64,000 nt of DNA from Salipiger abyssi (GCF_001975705.1 NZ_CP015093.1:3666501-3730500); one strand, 5' to 3'; shown: positions 8,798 to 17,559, counted from the first letter of the stretch. Numbers and translations are program-made. The notes: generated by a model from the letters alone, not told the origin.

Positions 8798-9400
8798 GTG
8801 AGCATCGCGGAAAACACCGGCCGGGGGGCAGCGCCCTCCGGTTCCGGAGACCGGCTCTGGGATCCGGTCGTGCGCGTCCTGCACTGGGCGCTGGTGATCG
8901 CCTTTGCCGCCGCCTGGGGGCTGGGCAAGTTCGGGCCGTCGCAGATGACGCTGCATTTCTATGCCGGCTACACCGTCGCCGGGATCGTGCTGCTGCGCGT
9001 GGTCTGGGGCTTTGTCGGGCCGCGCACCGCGCGGTTTGCGAGCTTTGTGAAGGGGCCGCGCGCGGTGCTGGCTTATGCCCGCCAGATGCCCGCGCGCAAG
9101 CCGTCCAATAGCTGGGGGCACAACCCGGTGGGCGCGCTCTTTGTCGTGGGCGTGCTGCTGGTGCTGGCCTTGCAGGTGCTCTCGGGGCTGCTGGCCGATC
9201 CGGAGGATTACGTCAATGTCGGGCCGCTGGCGCAATATGTCTCGGCGGATATCACCCGCAAGGCGCTGGCGCTGCACGAACCGCTCTCGACACTGCTGCT
9301 GATCATGGTGATCGGCCATATCGCCGCCATCGGCTTTTACCGCCGCTGGAAAGGCGAAGACCTGATCACGCCCATGATCACCGGTCGCAAGAAAGGGTAA
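8798..9400 (+). CDS. Cytochrome b561-type membrane protein
   Basis: A 200-aa integral membrane di-haem cytochrome b of the b561 bacterial/Ni-hydrogenase-like family. It begins at GTG directly after the cytochrome c' stop. Visible are WDPVVRVLHW (first haem-ligand His region, near residue 28), further hydrophobic segments with FVGPRTARFASFV and the segment HNPVGALFVVGVLLVLALQVLSG (shown here only in part as motif context), and a last helix starting at HEPLSTLLLIM. It probably passes electrons between the quinone pool and the preceding cytochrome c'. Confidence 0.85.
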   Translation: MSIAENTGRGAAPSGSGDRLWDPVVRVLHWALVIAFAAAWGLGKFGPSQMTLHFYAGYTVAGIVLLRVVWGFVGPRTARFASFVKGPRAVLAYARQMPARKPSNSWGHNPVGALFVVGVLLVLALQVLSGLLADPEDYVNVGPLAQYVSADITRKALALHEPLSTLLLIMVIGHIAAIGFYRRWKGEDLITPMITGRKKG

Positions 9401-9416
9401 GGCGGGGTTTCCCGCC
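9401..9416. terminator. Bidirectional terminator between cytochrome b and DUF2934 genes
   Basis: GGCGGG-GTTT-CCCGCC hairpin with GTTTT four nt downstream on the plus strand, between two convergent genes. Confidence 0.6.
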
Positions 9417-9430
9417 GCCCGTTTTGCCGC

Positions 9431-9703
9431 TCAGCCCTCGGATTTCGCCTTGGCCTTGCGCGGCTTGGGAGATTTTTTCTCGACGGTTTTCGCCTTTGCC
9501 TTGGGCTTTTCGGTCGCCGCCTTCGCCTTGGCGTCGGCCTTCTTCGCCGCCGGCTTGCGCTTGGGTTTCGGCGCGGCGTCGCTCAGGCTGGCGCTGGCCT
9601 CGGCCCAGTGCAGGGCCTGCTTGCCCTCCGGGCAGCCTTCGTTGAGCCACAGGAAATAGGCCGCTTCGGCGATCTGGGCCTCGGTGGGGGCGGCAGTGCT
9701 CAT
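9431..9703 (-). CDS. DUF2934 protein with Lys/Ala/Pro-rich histone H1-like tail
   Basis: A 90-aa protein. Residues 6-40 form a small DUF2934-like helical domain (EAAYFLWLNEGCPEGKQALHW). Residues 45-90 consist almost only of Lys, Ala and Pro with some Glu and Ser (KPKRKPAAKK, KAKAKTVEKK), like the tail of histone H1 or the HC1/AlgP class of bacterial DNA-binding proteins. The start at 9703 has GAGGA 8 nt upstream; an ATG two codons earlier is too close to that site. Likely a nucleoid-associated or nucleic-acid-binding protein (inference). It converges on the cytochrome b gene. Confidence 0.75.
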   Translation of the reverse strand: MSTAAPTEAQIAEAAYFLWLNEGCPEGKQALHWAEASASLSDAAPKPKRKPAAKKADAKAKAATEKPKAKAKTVEKKSPKPRKAKAKSEG

Positions 9704-9895
9704 CCGCATCTTCCTCATCTTTAAAGTGAGTCGTAAGCCCGGCGCAAAACCGGAGAGTGTCAGTGTGCCACAGCCGTGTCGCGGGGCAATGACGCGGCGG
9801 CATCCTTGCTGCGCCGCGTGACGATTTGCCCAACGGGATGGCACAGCCCGGCGCTTTGGGCTAAAGCCCGGGCAAAGCCGTTCGGAGACTGAGGC

Positions 9896-10696
9896 GTGAC
9901 GCAAAGAGCCAATATCATCTGCATCAAATGGGGCACGGCCTTTGGCCCGGAATATGTCAACCGCCTCTATTCCGGGGTGCGGCGGCACATGTCGCGCCCG
10001 ATCCGGTTCTTCTGCATGACCGAACAGGCCGAGGGTCTGCACCCGGATGTGGAGATCCTGCCGCTGCCGGTCGAGCCCTTTGCCGAGCCCATGGCCGCCG
10101 CGCTCGCCGTGGCGAACCGGCAGGGGGCGATGCGCAAGGTGTCGCTCTTCCGGCCCGGTCTGGTGCCGGATCTGGAGGGGCCGTTCCTCGGCTTCGATCT
10201 GGATGTGGTGATCACCGGATCGCTGGACGAGATCCACGATCTGGCGCCCGGCACCGTGGCGATGCGCCACGACTGGACGGAAAAGCGCAAGGGCCGGCCC
10301 ACCGGTCACGGCTCGGTCTTCCGCTTCGATCCGGCGCAGCACGGGTTTCTCTACGACGATCTGGCGGCCAATGCCTATGCAGAGGTGGAAAAGGCGCGCG
10401 GCTCCGAGCAGCGCTATACCAGCCACAAGGCGATGGATCGCGGCGTTTTCACCTATATCCCCGAGCCCTGGGTGGTGTCGTTCAAGTATGACTGCAACCC
10501 GTTCCCGGGCAACTGGCTGCACGCGCCGCGCCTGCCGGGCGATGCTCGCGTCGTCTGCTTCCACGGGCATCCGAAAATGACCGAGGCGCTCGACGGCTAC
10601 AATGGCAGCGTCATACGCCATTCCAAGCCCTGCGACTGGCTGCGCGAGCACTGGATAGAGCGGGCGGTCGCCGATCTCGGCACGGACTGGGCCTGA
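9896..10696 (+). CDS. Glycosyltransferase-like protein
   Basis: A 266-aa soluble protein starting at GTG. The sequence reads like a nucleotide-diphospho-sugar transferase: an N-terminal beta-strand (ANIICIKWGTAFG), a central acidic DLDVV following GPFLGF (a DxD-type metal/sugar-nucleotide site, near residue 101), and a C-terminal stretch with CFHGHPKM. Such proteins are common single genes in Roseobacter genomes. Acceptor and donor are unknown. The gene is monocistronic, divergent from the DUF2934 gene and followed by fabF. Confidence 0.6.
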   Translation: MTQRANIICIKWGTAFGPEYVNRLYSGVRRHMSRPIRFFCMTEQAEGLHPDVEILPLPVEPFAEPMAAALAVANRQGAMRKVSLFRPGLVPDLEGPFLGFDLDVVITGSLDEIHDLAPGTVAMRHDWTEKRKGRPTGHGSVFRFDPAQHGFLYDDLAANAYAEVEKARGSEQRYTSHKAMDRGVFTYIPEPWVVSFKYDCNPFPGNWLHAPRLPGDARVVCFHGHPKMTEALDGYNGSVIRHSKPCDWLREHWIERAVADLGTDWA

Positions 10697-10711
10697 GCGG
10701 GCTTCGAAGGC

Positions 10712-10741
10712 TTGCCCCGCCCCGCGCGGGCAGGGTAAGAG
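10712..10741 (+). promoter_or_regulatory. Possible sigma70 promoter of fabF-mltG
   Basis: TTGCCC (10712-10717), 18-nt spacer, TAAGAG (10736-10741), 38 nt upstream of the fabF start. The -10 match is moderate. Confidence 0.35.
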
Positions 10742-10779
10742 CGTGGCCACGAAAGAAGTCTGAGGGAAGGGCAGTGCGC

Positions 10780-12039
10780 ATGCGTCGCGTCGTTGTTACC
10801 GGGCTGGGGCTGGTCACACCCCTGGCAGACGGTGTGGAAAAGAGCTGGGAACGGATCCTTGACGGGCAGTCGGGCGCCGGCCCGATCACCGGGTTCGATC
10901 CCGAGGGGCTGGTCACGACCTATGCCTGCGAAGTGCCGCTTGGCGACGGGTCGGACGGCACCTTCAATGCCGACACCTACATGGAGCCGAAAGAGCAGCG
11001 CAAGGTCGACACCTTCATCCTCTTCGGCATGGCCGCCGCCGATCAGGCGGTGAAGGATTCGGGCTGGATGCCCACCGACAAGGAAGAGCTCGAACGCACC
11101 GGCGTTCTGATCGGCTCCGGCATCGGCGGGCTGAATTCCATCGCCAACACCGCCGTGATGATGGAGGCCAAGGGCCCGCGCCGCGTGTCGCCCTTCTTTG
11201 TGCCCGGTGCGCTGATCAACCTGATCTCCGGTCAGGTCTCGATCCGCTACGGCTTCAAGGGGCCGAACCATTCGGTGGTGACCGCCTGTTCCACCGGCGC
11301 CCATGCCATCGGCGACGCGATGCGGCTGATCAAATACGGCGATGCCGACGTGATGGTCGCGGGCGGCGCCGAGGCGGCGATCTGCAAGATCGGCATCGCC
11401 GGCTTCAACGCCTGCAAGGCGCTCTCGACCAAGCGCGCCGACGATCCGCAAAAGGCCAGCCGGCCCTATGACGCCGACCGCGACGGCTTCGTGATGGGCG
11501 AGGGCGCGGGCATCGTCGTGCTGGAGGAATACGAGCACGCCAAGGCGCGCGGCGCCAAGATCTATGCCGAAGTGCTGGGCTATGGCCTCTCGGGCGACGC
11601 CTACCACATCACCGCGCCCTCCGAGGATGGCGAGGGTGGCGAGCGCTCCATGCGCGCGGCGCTGAAGTCGGCCGGCCTGAGCCCGGAAGACATCGACTAT
11701 ATCAACGCGCACGGCACCTCGACCATGGCCGACACGATCGAGCTGGGCGCCGTCGAGCGGCTGCTGGGCGATCACGCGGCCAATGTCACCATGTCCTCGA
11801 CCAAATCCGCCACCGGCCACCTTCTGGGGGCGGCGGGCGCGATCGAGGCGATCTTCTCGATCCTGGCGATCCGCGATCAGGTCGCGCCGCCGACGATCAA
11901 CCTCGACAACCCGGCGGTGGAAACCCCCATCGACCTGGCGCCCAACGCCAAGCGCGAACGCAAGATCACCCATGCGCTGTCGAACTCCTTCGGCTTCGGC
12001 GGGACCAATGCCAGCGTGATCTTCGGAAAGGCCGAATAA
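10780..12039 (+). CDS. fabF: 3-oxoacyl-[acyl-carrier-protein] synthase II
   Basis: A 419-aa condensing enzyme that extends acyl-ACP with malonyl-ACP in fatty acid synthesis. The thiolase-fold catalytic set is present: Cys170 (TACSTGAH), His311 (NAHGTST), Lys342 (SSTKSATG) and His347 (GHLLG). The start MRRVVVTGLGL matches the family; an alternative GTG lies two codons earlier. The TAA stop is followed immediately by the ATG of mltG with no gap. An acpP gene often precedes fabF in this group, but here a glycosyltransferase-like gene does. Confidence 0.96.
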   Translation: MRRVVVTGLGLVTPLADGVEKSWERILDGQSGAGPITGFDPEGLVTTYACEVPLGDGSDGTFNADTYMEPKEQRKVDTFILFGMAAADQAVKDSGWMPTDKEELERTGVLIGSGIGGLNSIANTAVMMEAKGPRRVSPFFVPGALINLISGQVSIRYGFKGPNHSVVTACSTGAHAIGDAMRLIKYGDADVMVAGGAEAAICKIGIAGFNACKALSTKRADDPQKASRPYDADRDGFVMGEGAGIVVLEEYEHAKARGAKIYAEVLGYGLSGDAYHITAPSEDGEGGERSMRAALKSAGLSPEDIDYINAHGTSTMADTIELGAVERLLGDHAANVTMSSTKSATGHLLGAAGAIEAIFSILAIRDQVAPPTINLDNPAVETPIDLAPNAKRERKITHALSNSFGFGGTNASVIFGKAE

Positions 12040-13203
12040 ATGTGGCGAAGCGTCGCCTCCAACGCGCTGACCTTTCTGGTGGTGCTGGTCTTCCTGTTCG
12101 GCGGTGTGCTGATCTGGGCGCAGAACGAGTATTCGGCGGAAGGCCCGCTGGATGCGCCGATCTGCCTTCAGGTCAATCGCGGCAGCAACTTCACCCGCGT
12201 CTCCGAGGATCTGGAGGGGCAGGGCGCGATCTCGTCGGGAACGATCTTTCGCCTCGGCGCGGATTACGCCGACAAGACCAGCGATCTCAAGGCCGGCTCC
12301 TATCTGGTGCCCGAGCGCGCCTCGATGTCGGAGATCACCGAGATCGTCACCCGGGGCGGCGCCTCGACCTGCGGTACCGAGGTGGTCTACCGCATCGGTG
12401 TGACCCGCGCCGAGGTGCAGGTGCGCGAGCTCGACCCGTCCGTCGGGCGCTATGAGGAGGTGCTGGAATTCGATCCCGGCGCGGAGGAGATCCCGGCGGC
12501 CTATGAGGATTTCAAATCCGCCGTCGGCACCCGCTTCCGCATCGCGCTGGCCGAAGGCGTGACGAGCTGGCAGGTGGTCGAAGAGCTAAAGCAGGTCGAT
12601 GTGCTGGAGGGCGAGGTGGCAGAGCTGCCTGCCGAGGGCTCGCTGGCGCCCGACAGCTACGAGGTGGTCGTGGGCGACGACCGCGCCGGGTTGATCGAGC
12701 GCATGCAGAACGCGCAGGAGGTCATCCTCGCCGAAGCCTGGGCCAACCGTGCCGAGGGGCTGCCCTACGCGACGCCGGAGGAGGCGCTGACCATGGCCTC
12801 CATCGTCGAGAAGGAGACCGGCGGCGCCGAGGAACGCCCGCTGGTGGCCAGCGTCTTCGTCAACCGGCTGGAGCGTGGCATGCGGCTGCAAACCGACCCG
12901 ACGGTGATCTACGGCATCACCCAGGGAGAGGGGCCGCTGGGGCGCGGTCTGCGCCAGTCGGAGCTGCGCCGCGAGACGCCCTACAACACCTATGTGATCG
13001 CCGGCCTGCCGCCGACGCCCATCGCCAACCCGGGCCGCGCCAGTATCGAGGCGGCGCTGAATCCGGCGGAGTCCGACTACATCTACTTCGTCGCCAAGAC
13101 GCTCGATCCGGCGGACGGGCACAATTTCGCGGAAACGCTCGACGCGCATAACCGCAATGTCGCCGCCTATCGCCGGCTCGAGGCGGAGCAGGCGAACCAG
13201 TAA
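12040..13203 (+). CDS. mltG: Endolytic murein transglycosylase MltG (YceG-like)
   Basis: A 387-aa inner-membrane lytic transglycosylase that cuts nascent glycan strands. One N-terminal membrane helix (about residues 5-26) is followed by LysM-like and YceG domains. The catalytic region ASIVEKETG carries the conserved Glu near residue 255, followed by the family motifs VFVNRL, LQTDPTVIYG and NTYVIAGLPPTPI-ANPG. Directly abuts fabF, a coupling common in this family (known). A gap of 117 nt without a gene follows. Confidence 0.94.
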   Translation: MWRSVASNALTFLVVLVFLFGGVLIWAQNEYSAEGPLDAPICLQVNRGSNFTRVSEDLEGQGAISSGTIFRLGADYADKTSDLKAGSYLVPERASMSEITEIVTRGGASTCGTEVVYRIGVTRAEVQVRELDPSVGRYEEVLEFDPGAEEIPAAYEDFKSAVGTRFRIALAEGVTSWQVVEELKQVDVLEGEVAELPAEGSLAPDSYEVVVGDDRAGLIERMQNAQEVILAEAWANRAEGLPYATPEEALTMASIVEKETGGAEERPLVASVFVNRLERGMRLQTDPTVIYGITQGEGPLGRGLRQSELRRETPYNTYVIAGLPPTPIANPGRASIEAALNPAESDYIYFVAKTLDPADGHNFAETLDAHNRNVAAYRRLEAEQANQ

Positions 13204-13320
13204 GGCATCTGCCTGCATTCAGGGCAGCTCAGAGAACGGCGGGCGGGATCGGGCAACCGGTTCCGCCCGTTGCCGTTTCTCCGGCTTGGGGGCGCGCGCA
13301 GGCTCTGCTAAGGCAGGGCG

Positions 13321-14217
13321 ATGTCGCAGGATCGGATCGTTCTTATCGCCACGCTGATCGTGGCCGTGACCGGGGTGCTCTGGGGGGTCTACTGGCTGCC
13401 GGTGCGCGCCATGGTGGCGCGTGGCCTGCCCGGCGCCTGGGGCACGGTGCTGGCCACCTCGGTGGCCTGTCTGGCGCTGTCGCCGTTCGTGCTGTGGCGC
13501 TGGCGCGATGTGCTCCGGGCAGGGCCGGTGGCGCTCGGGTCGATTGCGCTCGGAGGCGCGGCCTTCACGCTCTATTCCATTGGGCTGGTCTATGGCCGGG
13601 TGGCGATCATCATCCTGCTCTATTTCCTCACGCCGGTCTGGAGCACGCTGATCGGTCGCTATGTCATGGGCTGGCACACGCCGGCGCTGCGCGTCGTGGC
13701 GATCGGTCTGGGGATTCTCGGCCTCGTGGTGATGCTGAGCGCCGGCGGCGAGGCGCCGCTGCCGCGCGGCGCGGGCGAATGGATGGCGCTGATCGCGGGG
13801 GTGATGTGGGCGCTCGGCACCACCGGCATCCGCGCCAGATCGACGCTGGGGCCGGGACCGGCAACCTGCGTCTTCGCCGCCGGGGCGACGGTGACCGGGC
13901 TGGTGCTGGCGCCGTTCTTCGATCCCTGGCCGGCGGGGCTGTCGCTCTGGGGTGATGCCGGGCTCATCGGGCTGGGGCTGGTGACCGGCATTGTCTGGTG
14001 GGGGCTGTCGCTGGCGATGCTGATGTGGGCGACGCTGCGGCTCGATCCGGCGCGGGTCGGCATCCTGATGCAGACCGAGGTTCTGGTCGGCGCGCTCTCG
14101 GCGGCGCTGCTGGCGGGAGAACACCTGCACCCGCTGGAGATCGCCGGCGGCGCGCTGGTGGTCGCGGCGGGTCTGCTCGAGGTCTGGCCGGTGCGGCGGC
14201 GGGCGCGGGCGCTGTAG
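13321..14217 (+). CDS. EamA/DMT-family transporter
   Basis: A 298-aa membrane protein with about ten hydrophobic segments arranged as two EamA repeats, typical of drug/metabolite exporters (RhaT, YdcZ types). The repeats are divided near residue 150; the first ends around GLVVMLSAGG. Each contains the Gly- and Trp-rich helices of the family. The substrate cannot be told. Its stop lies 26 nt before the -35 of the cysS leader transcript. Confidence 0.85.
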   Translation: MSQDRIVLIATLIVAVTGVLWGVYWLPVRAMVARGLPGAWGTVLATSVACLALSPFVLWRWRDVLRAGPVALGSIALGGAAFTLYSIGLVYGRVAIIILLYFLTPVWSTLIGRYVMGWHTPALRVVAIGLGILGLVVMLSAGGEAPLPRGAGEWMALIAGVMWALGTTGIRARSTLGPGPATCVFAAGATVTGLVLAPFFDPWPAGLSLWGDAGLIGLGLVTGIVWWGLSLAMLMWATLRLDPARVGILMQTEVLVGALSAALLAGEHLHPLEIAGGALVVAAGLLEVWPVRRRARAL

Positions 14218-14243
14218 AGCCGGCCGGCACCGGGGGATACGAC

Positions 14244-14273
14244 TGGACAGGGCGGGCACGATGCCGCTATAGA
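14244..14273 (+). promoter_or_regulatory. Strong sigma70-type promoter of the cysS leader
   Basis: TGGACA (14244-14249), 18-nt spacer, TATAGA (14268-14273). The expected transcription start, 6-7 nt downstream of the -10, falls at 14279-14280, that is, on the A of the leader peptide ATG. This implies a leaderless leader ORF. Confidence 0.7.
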
Positions 14274-14279
14274 GCCGCC

Positions 14280-14327
14280 ATGACCACGCAAGCGACCCTC
14301 ATCCGGATTTGCTGCATTACCTGCTGA
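14280..14327 (+). CDS. Cysteine-rich leader peptide (candidate attenuator peptide for cysS)
   Basis: A 15-aa [18 protein letters not shown], ending in TGA and lying 100 nt upstream of cysteinyl-tRNA synthetase. Three of its last five residues are cysteine (codons TGC TGC ATT ACC TGC), the arrangement expected if ribosome stalling at Cys codons reports charged tRNA-Cys. The predicted transcription start coincides with its ATG. Two mutually close hairpins follow (14332-14349; 14352-14403). No other reason is apparent for a Cys-rich microORF at this place. Function is inference; the ORF, promoter and hairpins are visible directly. Confidence 0.72.
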   Translation: MTTQATLIRICCITC

Positions 14328-14331
14328 CATC

Positions 14332-14403
14332 TGTCGGGTCCTCCCGACAAACGGCGGGCCGGTCTTCTATTCCCATCCAGAACCGAAGTTGCTACTCCCG
14401 CCG
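14332..14403 (+). promoter_or_regulatory. Structured cysS leader (two hairpins after the leader ORF)
   Basis: Hairpin 1: TGTCGGG-TCCT-CCCGACA (14332-14349), starting 5 nt after the leader stop. Hairpin 2: CGGCGGG (14352-14358) with CCCGCCG (14397-14403), with inner pairs CGGT/ACCG (14360-14363 with 14382-14385). It ends 12 nt before the cysS AAGGAG. There is no U-run, so control could be of ribosome access or Rho-dependent rather than intrinsic termination. Confidence 0.5.
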
Positions 14404-14427
14404 CGACCCTGTGCCAAGGAGCGCGCT

Positions 14428-15789
14428 ATGGACATCTGGCTGACCAATTCCCGCACCCGCAAGAAGGAGCGCTTCGAGCCCATCGATGCGGAGAACGTGC
14501 GGATCTATGTCTGCGGCCCCACAGTCTATGACCGGGCGCATCTGGGCAATGCCCGGCCCGCCATCGTCTTCGACGTGCTGTTCCGGCTGATGCGGCAGGT
14601 CTACGGGCCCGATCACGTCACCTATGTGCGCAACTTCACCGATGTGGACGACAAGATCAACGCGCGGGCCGAGGCCTCGGGGCGCAGCATCGGCGAGATC
14701 ACCGCCGAGACCACGCAATGGTATCTCGACGATATGGCCGCCGTGGGGGTGATGCAGCCCACCCATATGCCGCGCGCCACCGAATATATCTCTCAGATGA
14801 TCGCGATGATCTCGGATCTGATCGAGCGCGGCCATGCCTATGAGGCCGAGGGCCATGTGCTCTTTGCGGTGGAGAGCTACACGCAATACGGCGCGCTGTC
14901 GGGCCGTTCGGTCGACGATATGATCGCCGGCGCAAGGGTCGAGGTGGCGCCCTACAAGCGCAACCCGATGGATTTCGTGCTGTGGAAACCGTCTTCGCCG
15001 GAGCTGCCGGGCTGGGACAGCCCCTGGGGCCGCGGGCGTCCGGGCTGGCATATCGAGTGCTCGGCGATGAGCTACGAGCTGCTGGGGGCGAGTTTCGACA
15101 TTCATGGCGGCGGCAACGATCTGATGTTCCCGCATCACGAGAACGAGATCGCCCAGAGCTGCTGCGCCCATCCCGAGGGCGGCTTTGCCAGGGTCTGGCT
15201 GCACAATGAGATGTTGCAGGTCGAGGGCAAGAAGATGTCCAAATCCCTGGGCAATTTCTTCACCGTGCACGATCTGCTGGAACAGGGCGTGCCGGGTGAG
15301 GTGATCCGTTTCGTGATGCTCTCGACCCATTATCGCCGGCCGATGGACTGGACGGCGGAAAAGGCGGCGCAGGCAGAGGCGGTGCTGCGCAAATGGCGCG
15401 GGCTGGTGGACGGTGTCGAGGCTGGGCCGGTGCCCGAGGCGGTGCTGGCGGCGCTGGCCGACGATCTCAACACCGCCGGCGCGATTGCCGAGCTGCACCG
15501 GCTGGCGGGTGCCGGTGAGGCCCCGGCCCTGAAGGCCGGGGCGGGTCTTCTGGGGCTGCTGACGCCGGAGCTGGGCGCCTGGGCCGAGGCCTCGGTGGAT
15601 CTCTCGGAGCTGGCGGCGCGGCTGGCGGAGCTGCGTGCGCAGGCGATGCAGAGCAAGGATTTCTCCGAGGTGGATCGGATGAAGACGGCGCTGATCGAAG
15701 CGGGCGTCGAGGTGCGTATGTCGAAAGCCGGGGTGGAGCTGCTGCCCGGTGCCGGGTTTGACGCGGCGAAGCTGGAGGGCCTGTCGTGA
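14428..15789 (+). CDS. cysS: Cysteinyl-tRNA synthetase
   Basis: A 453-aa class I aminoacyl-tRNA synthetase that charges tRNA-Cys. Seen are the start [14 protein letters not shown], the zinc-binding [17 protein letters not shown] with the HIGH-type motif HLGN, the second zinc region with [18 protein letters not shown], and the KMSKS loop (KKMSKSLGN). AAGGAG sits 6 nt before the ATG. An upstream cysteine-rich leader peptide and hairpins suggest control by cysteine availability. Downstream is a double palindrome that could act as a terminator. Confidence 0.97.
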   Translation: MDIWLTNSRTRKKERFEPIDAENVRIYVCGPTVYDRAHLGNARPAIVFDVLFRLMRQVYGPDHVTYVRNFTDVDDKINARAEASGRSIGEITAETTQWYLDDMAAVGVMQPTHMPRATEYISQMIAMISDLIERGHAYEAEGHVLFAVESYTQYGALSGRSVDDMIAGARVEVAPYKRNPMDFVLWKPSSPELPGWDSPWGRGRPGWHIECSAMSYELLGASFDIHGGGNDLMFPHHENEIAQSCCAHPEGGFARVWLHNEMLQVEGKKMSKSLGNFFTVHDLLEQGVPGEVIRFVMLSTHYRRPMDWTAEKAAQAEAVLRKWRGLVDGVEAGPVPEAVLAALADDLNTAGAIAELHRLAGAGEAPALKAGAGLLGLLTPELGAWAEASVDLSELAARLAELRAQAMQSKDFSEVDRMKTALIEAGVEVRMSKAGVELLPGAGFDAAKLEGLS

Positions 15790-15795
15790 GGCCGG

Positions 15796-15841
15796 GCAAC
15801 TCTTTTCGAAAAGAGTTGCAAATTCCTCTCAAGGAATTTGC
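15796..15841. repeat. Tandem double palindrome, copy 1 (possible terminator of cysS)
   Basis: First palindrome GCAACTCTTTTC/GAAAAGAGTTGC (15796-15819, perfect). Second palindrome arms GCAAATTCCT and AGGAATTTGC with loop CTCA (15818-15841). The two share the GC at the junction. It starts 6 nt after the cysS stop and is closely similar to the element at 34183-34226. Confidence 0.8.
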
Positions 15842-15902
15842 TGCGATGTTGGTGCTGGTGACGCCAGCTACCGCTGCTGCGCCTGGTGGCCTGGCCAGCG
15901 GG

Positions 15903-15924
15903 GAGTATTTGCGGAAAGATGAAA
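15903..15924 (+). repeat. Dispersed 22-nt repeat, copy 2 (its end merges with the cimA ribosome binding site)
   Basis: Begins GAGTATTT, then GCGG, then AAAGATGAAA; identical in these blocks to copy 1. The last bases run into AAGGAGG (15923-15929), the ribosome binding site 7 nt before the cimA ATG. Confidence 0.8.
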
Positions 15925-15936
15925 GGAGGGGGCGTC

Positions 15937-17559
15937 ATGGCTAAGGAGCGCCTCTATCTCTACGACACCACCCTGCGCGACGGGCAGCAGACCCAGGGCG
16001 TGCAGTTCTCCACCGGGGAGAAGCTGCGGATCGCCGAGGCGCTTGATGCGCTCGGGGTCGATTACATCGAGGGCGGCTGGCCCGGCGCCAACCCCACCGA
16101 CAGCGCGTTTTTCGACACGGTGGAGGCGACGCGCGCCACCATGACCGCCTTTGGCATGACCAAGCGGGCCGGGCGCTCGGCAGAAAATGACGACGTGCTG
16201 GCCGCCGTGCTGAATGCCGGGACTCCGGCGGTCTGTCTGGTGGGCAAGACCCATGATTACCACGTCACCGCGGCGCTGGGGATCACGCTTGAAGAGAATA
16301 TCGAGAATATCCGCGCCTCGCTTGCTCATATCGTGGCGCAGGGCCGCGAGGCGCTGTTCGATGCGGAGCATTTTTTCGACGGCTGGAAGGCCAACGCGTC
16401 TTATGCGCTGGACTGCCTGAAAGCCGCCCTTGAGGCCGGTGCGCGCTGGATCGTGCTTTGCGACACCAATGGTGGCACGTTGCCGCATGAGATCCATGAC
16501 ATCGTGAAAGAGGTGATCGCCGGCGGCATCCCCGGTGCGCGGCTGGGCATCCACACCCATAACGACACCGAGAACGCGGTTGCGGGGTCGCTCGCGGCGG
16601 TGGATGCCGGCGTGCGGCAGGTGCAGGGTACGCTGAACGGGCTGGGCGAGCGCTGCGGCAATGCCAATCTCACCTCGCTGATCCCCACGCTGCTGCTCAA
16701 GGAGCCCTATGCCAGCGCCTATGAGACCGGCATCGCGCATGCGGCGCTGGAGGGGCTGACCCAGACCTCGCGCATGCTCGACGAGGTGCTGAACCGCGTG
16801 CCGATGCGGCAGGCGCCCTATGTCGGCTCCTCCGCCTTTGCCCACAAGGCGGGGCTGCATGCCAGCGCCATCCTCAAGGATCCGACGACCTACGAGCATA
16901 TCGACCCGGGCGCGGTGGGCAATCGCCGCGTCATCCCGATGTCGAACCAGGCCGGCCAGTCGAACCTGCGCCGCCGGCTCGCCGAGGCGGGGCTCGAGGT
17001 CGAAAAGGGCGATCCGGCGCTGGCCCGCATCCTCGAAACCATCAAGGCGCGCGAGGCCGAGGGCTATACCTACGACACCGCGCAGGCGAGTTTCGAGATC
17101 CTCGCGCGCGAGGCGCTGGGGCGGCTGCCGGACTTCTTCGAGGTCAAGCGCTACCGGGTCACCATCGAGCGGCGCAAGAACAAGTACGACAAGATGGTCT
17201 CGCTCTCCGAGGCCGTGGTCGTGGTGAAGGTCGACGGGGTGAAGAAGCTCTCGGTCTCCGACAGTCTCGACACCGACGGGCACGACCGGGGGCCGGTCAA
17301 CGCGCTCTCCAAGGCGCTGGCCAAGGATCTCGGCCCCTATCAGGCGGTGATCGACGACATGCGGCTGGTGGATTTCAAGGTGCGCATCACCCAGGGCGGC
17401 ACCGAGGCGGTCACCCGCGTGATCATCGACAGCCAGGACGGCGCGGGCCGGCGCTGGCAGACCGTGGGGGTGAGCGCGAACATAGTGGATGCGTCTTTCG
17501 AGGCGCTGCTCGACGCGGTGCGCTGGAAGCTGATCCGCGATTGCGGAGAGACCGCGTGA
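15937..17559 (+). CDS. cimA: (R)-citramalate synthase
   Basis: A 540-aa enzyme of the LeuA family that condenses pyruvate with acetyl-CoA to citramalate, a threonine-independent route to 2-oxobutanoate and isoleucine. The HMGL-like TIM barrel starts with YDTTLRDGQQTQG (residues 8-20) and holds the metal ligands in GIHTHNDTENAV. The C-terminal regulatory LeuA-dimer domain ends in VRWKLIRD. Length and the QTQGVQFS segment fit TIGR00977-type citramalate synthase better than isopropylmalate or homocitrate synthase. The start was chosen by the AAGGAGG 7 nt upstream. The next gene overlaps its stop by 1 nt. Confidence 0.9.
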   Translation: MAKERLYLYDTTLRDGQQTQGVQFSTGEKLRIAEALDALGVDYIEGGWPGANPTDSAFFDTVEATRATMTAFGMTKRAGRSAENDDVLAAVLNAGTPAVCLVGKTHDYHVTAALGITLEENIENIRASLAHIVAQGREALFDAEHFFDGWKANASYALDCLKAALEAGARWIVLCDTNGGTLPHEIHDIVKEVIAGGIPGARLGIHTHNDTENAVAGSLAAVDAGVRQVQGTLNGLGERCGNANLTSLIPTLLLKEPYASAYETGIAHAALEGLTQTSRMLDEVLNRVPMRQAPYVGSSAFAHKAGLHASAILKDPTTYEHIDPGAVGNRRVIPMSNQAGQSNLRRRLAEAGLEVEKGDPALARILETIKAREAEGYTYDTAQASFEILAREALGRLPDFFEVKRYRVTIERRKNKYDKMVSLSEAVVVVKVDGVKKLSVSDSLDTDGHDRGPVNALSKALAKDLGPYQAVIDDMRLVDFKVRITQGGTEAVTRVIIDSQDGAGRRWQTVGVSANIVDASFEALLDAVRWKLIRDCGETA

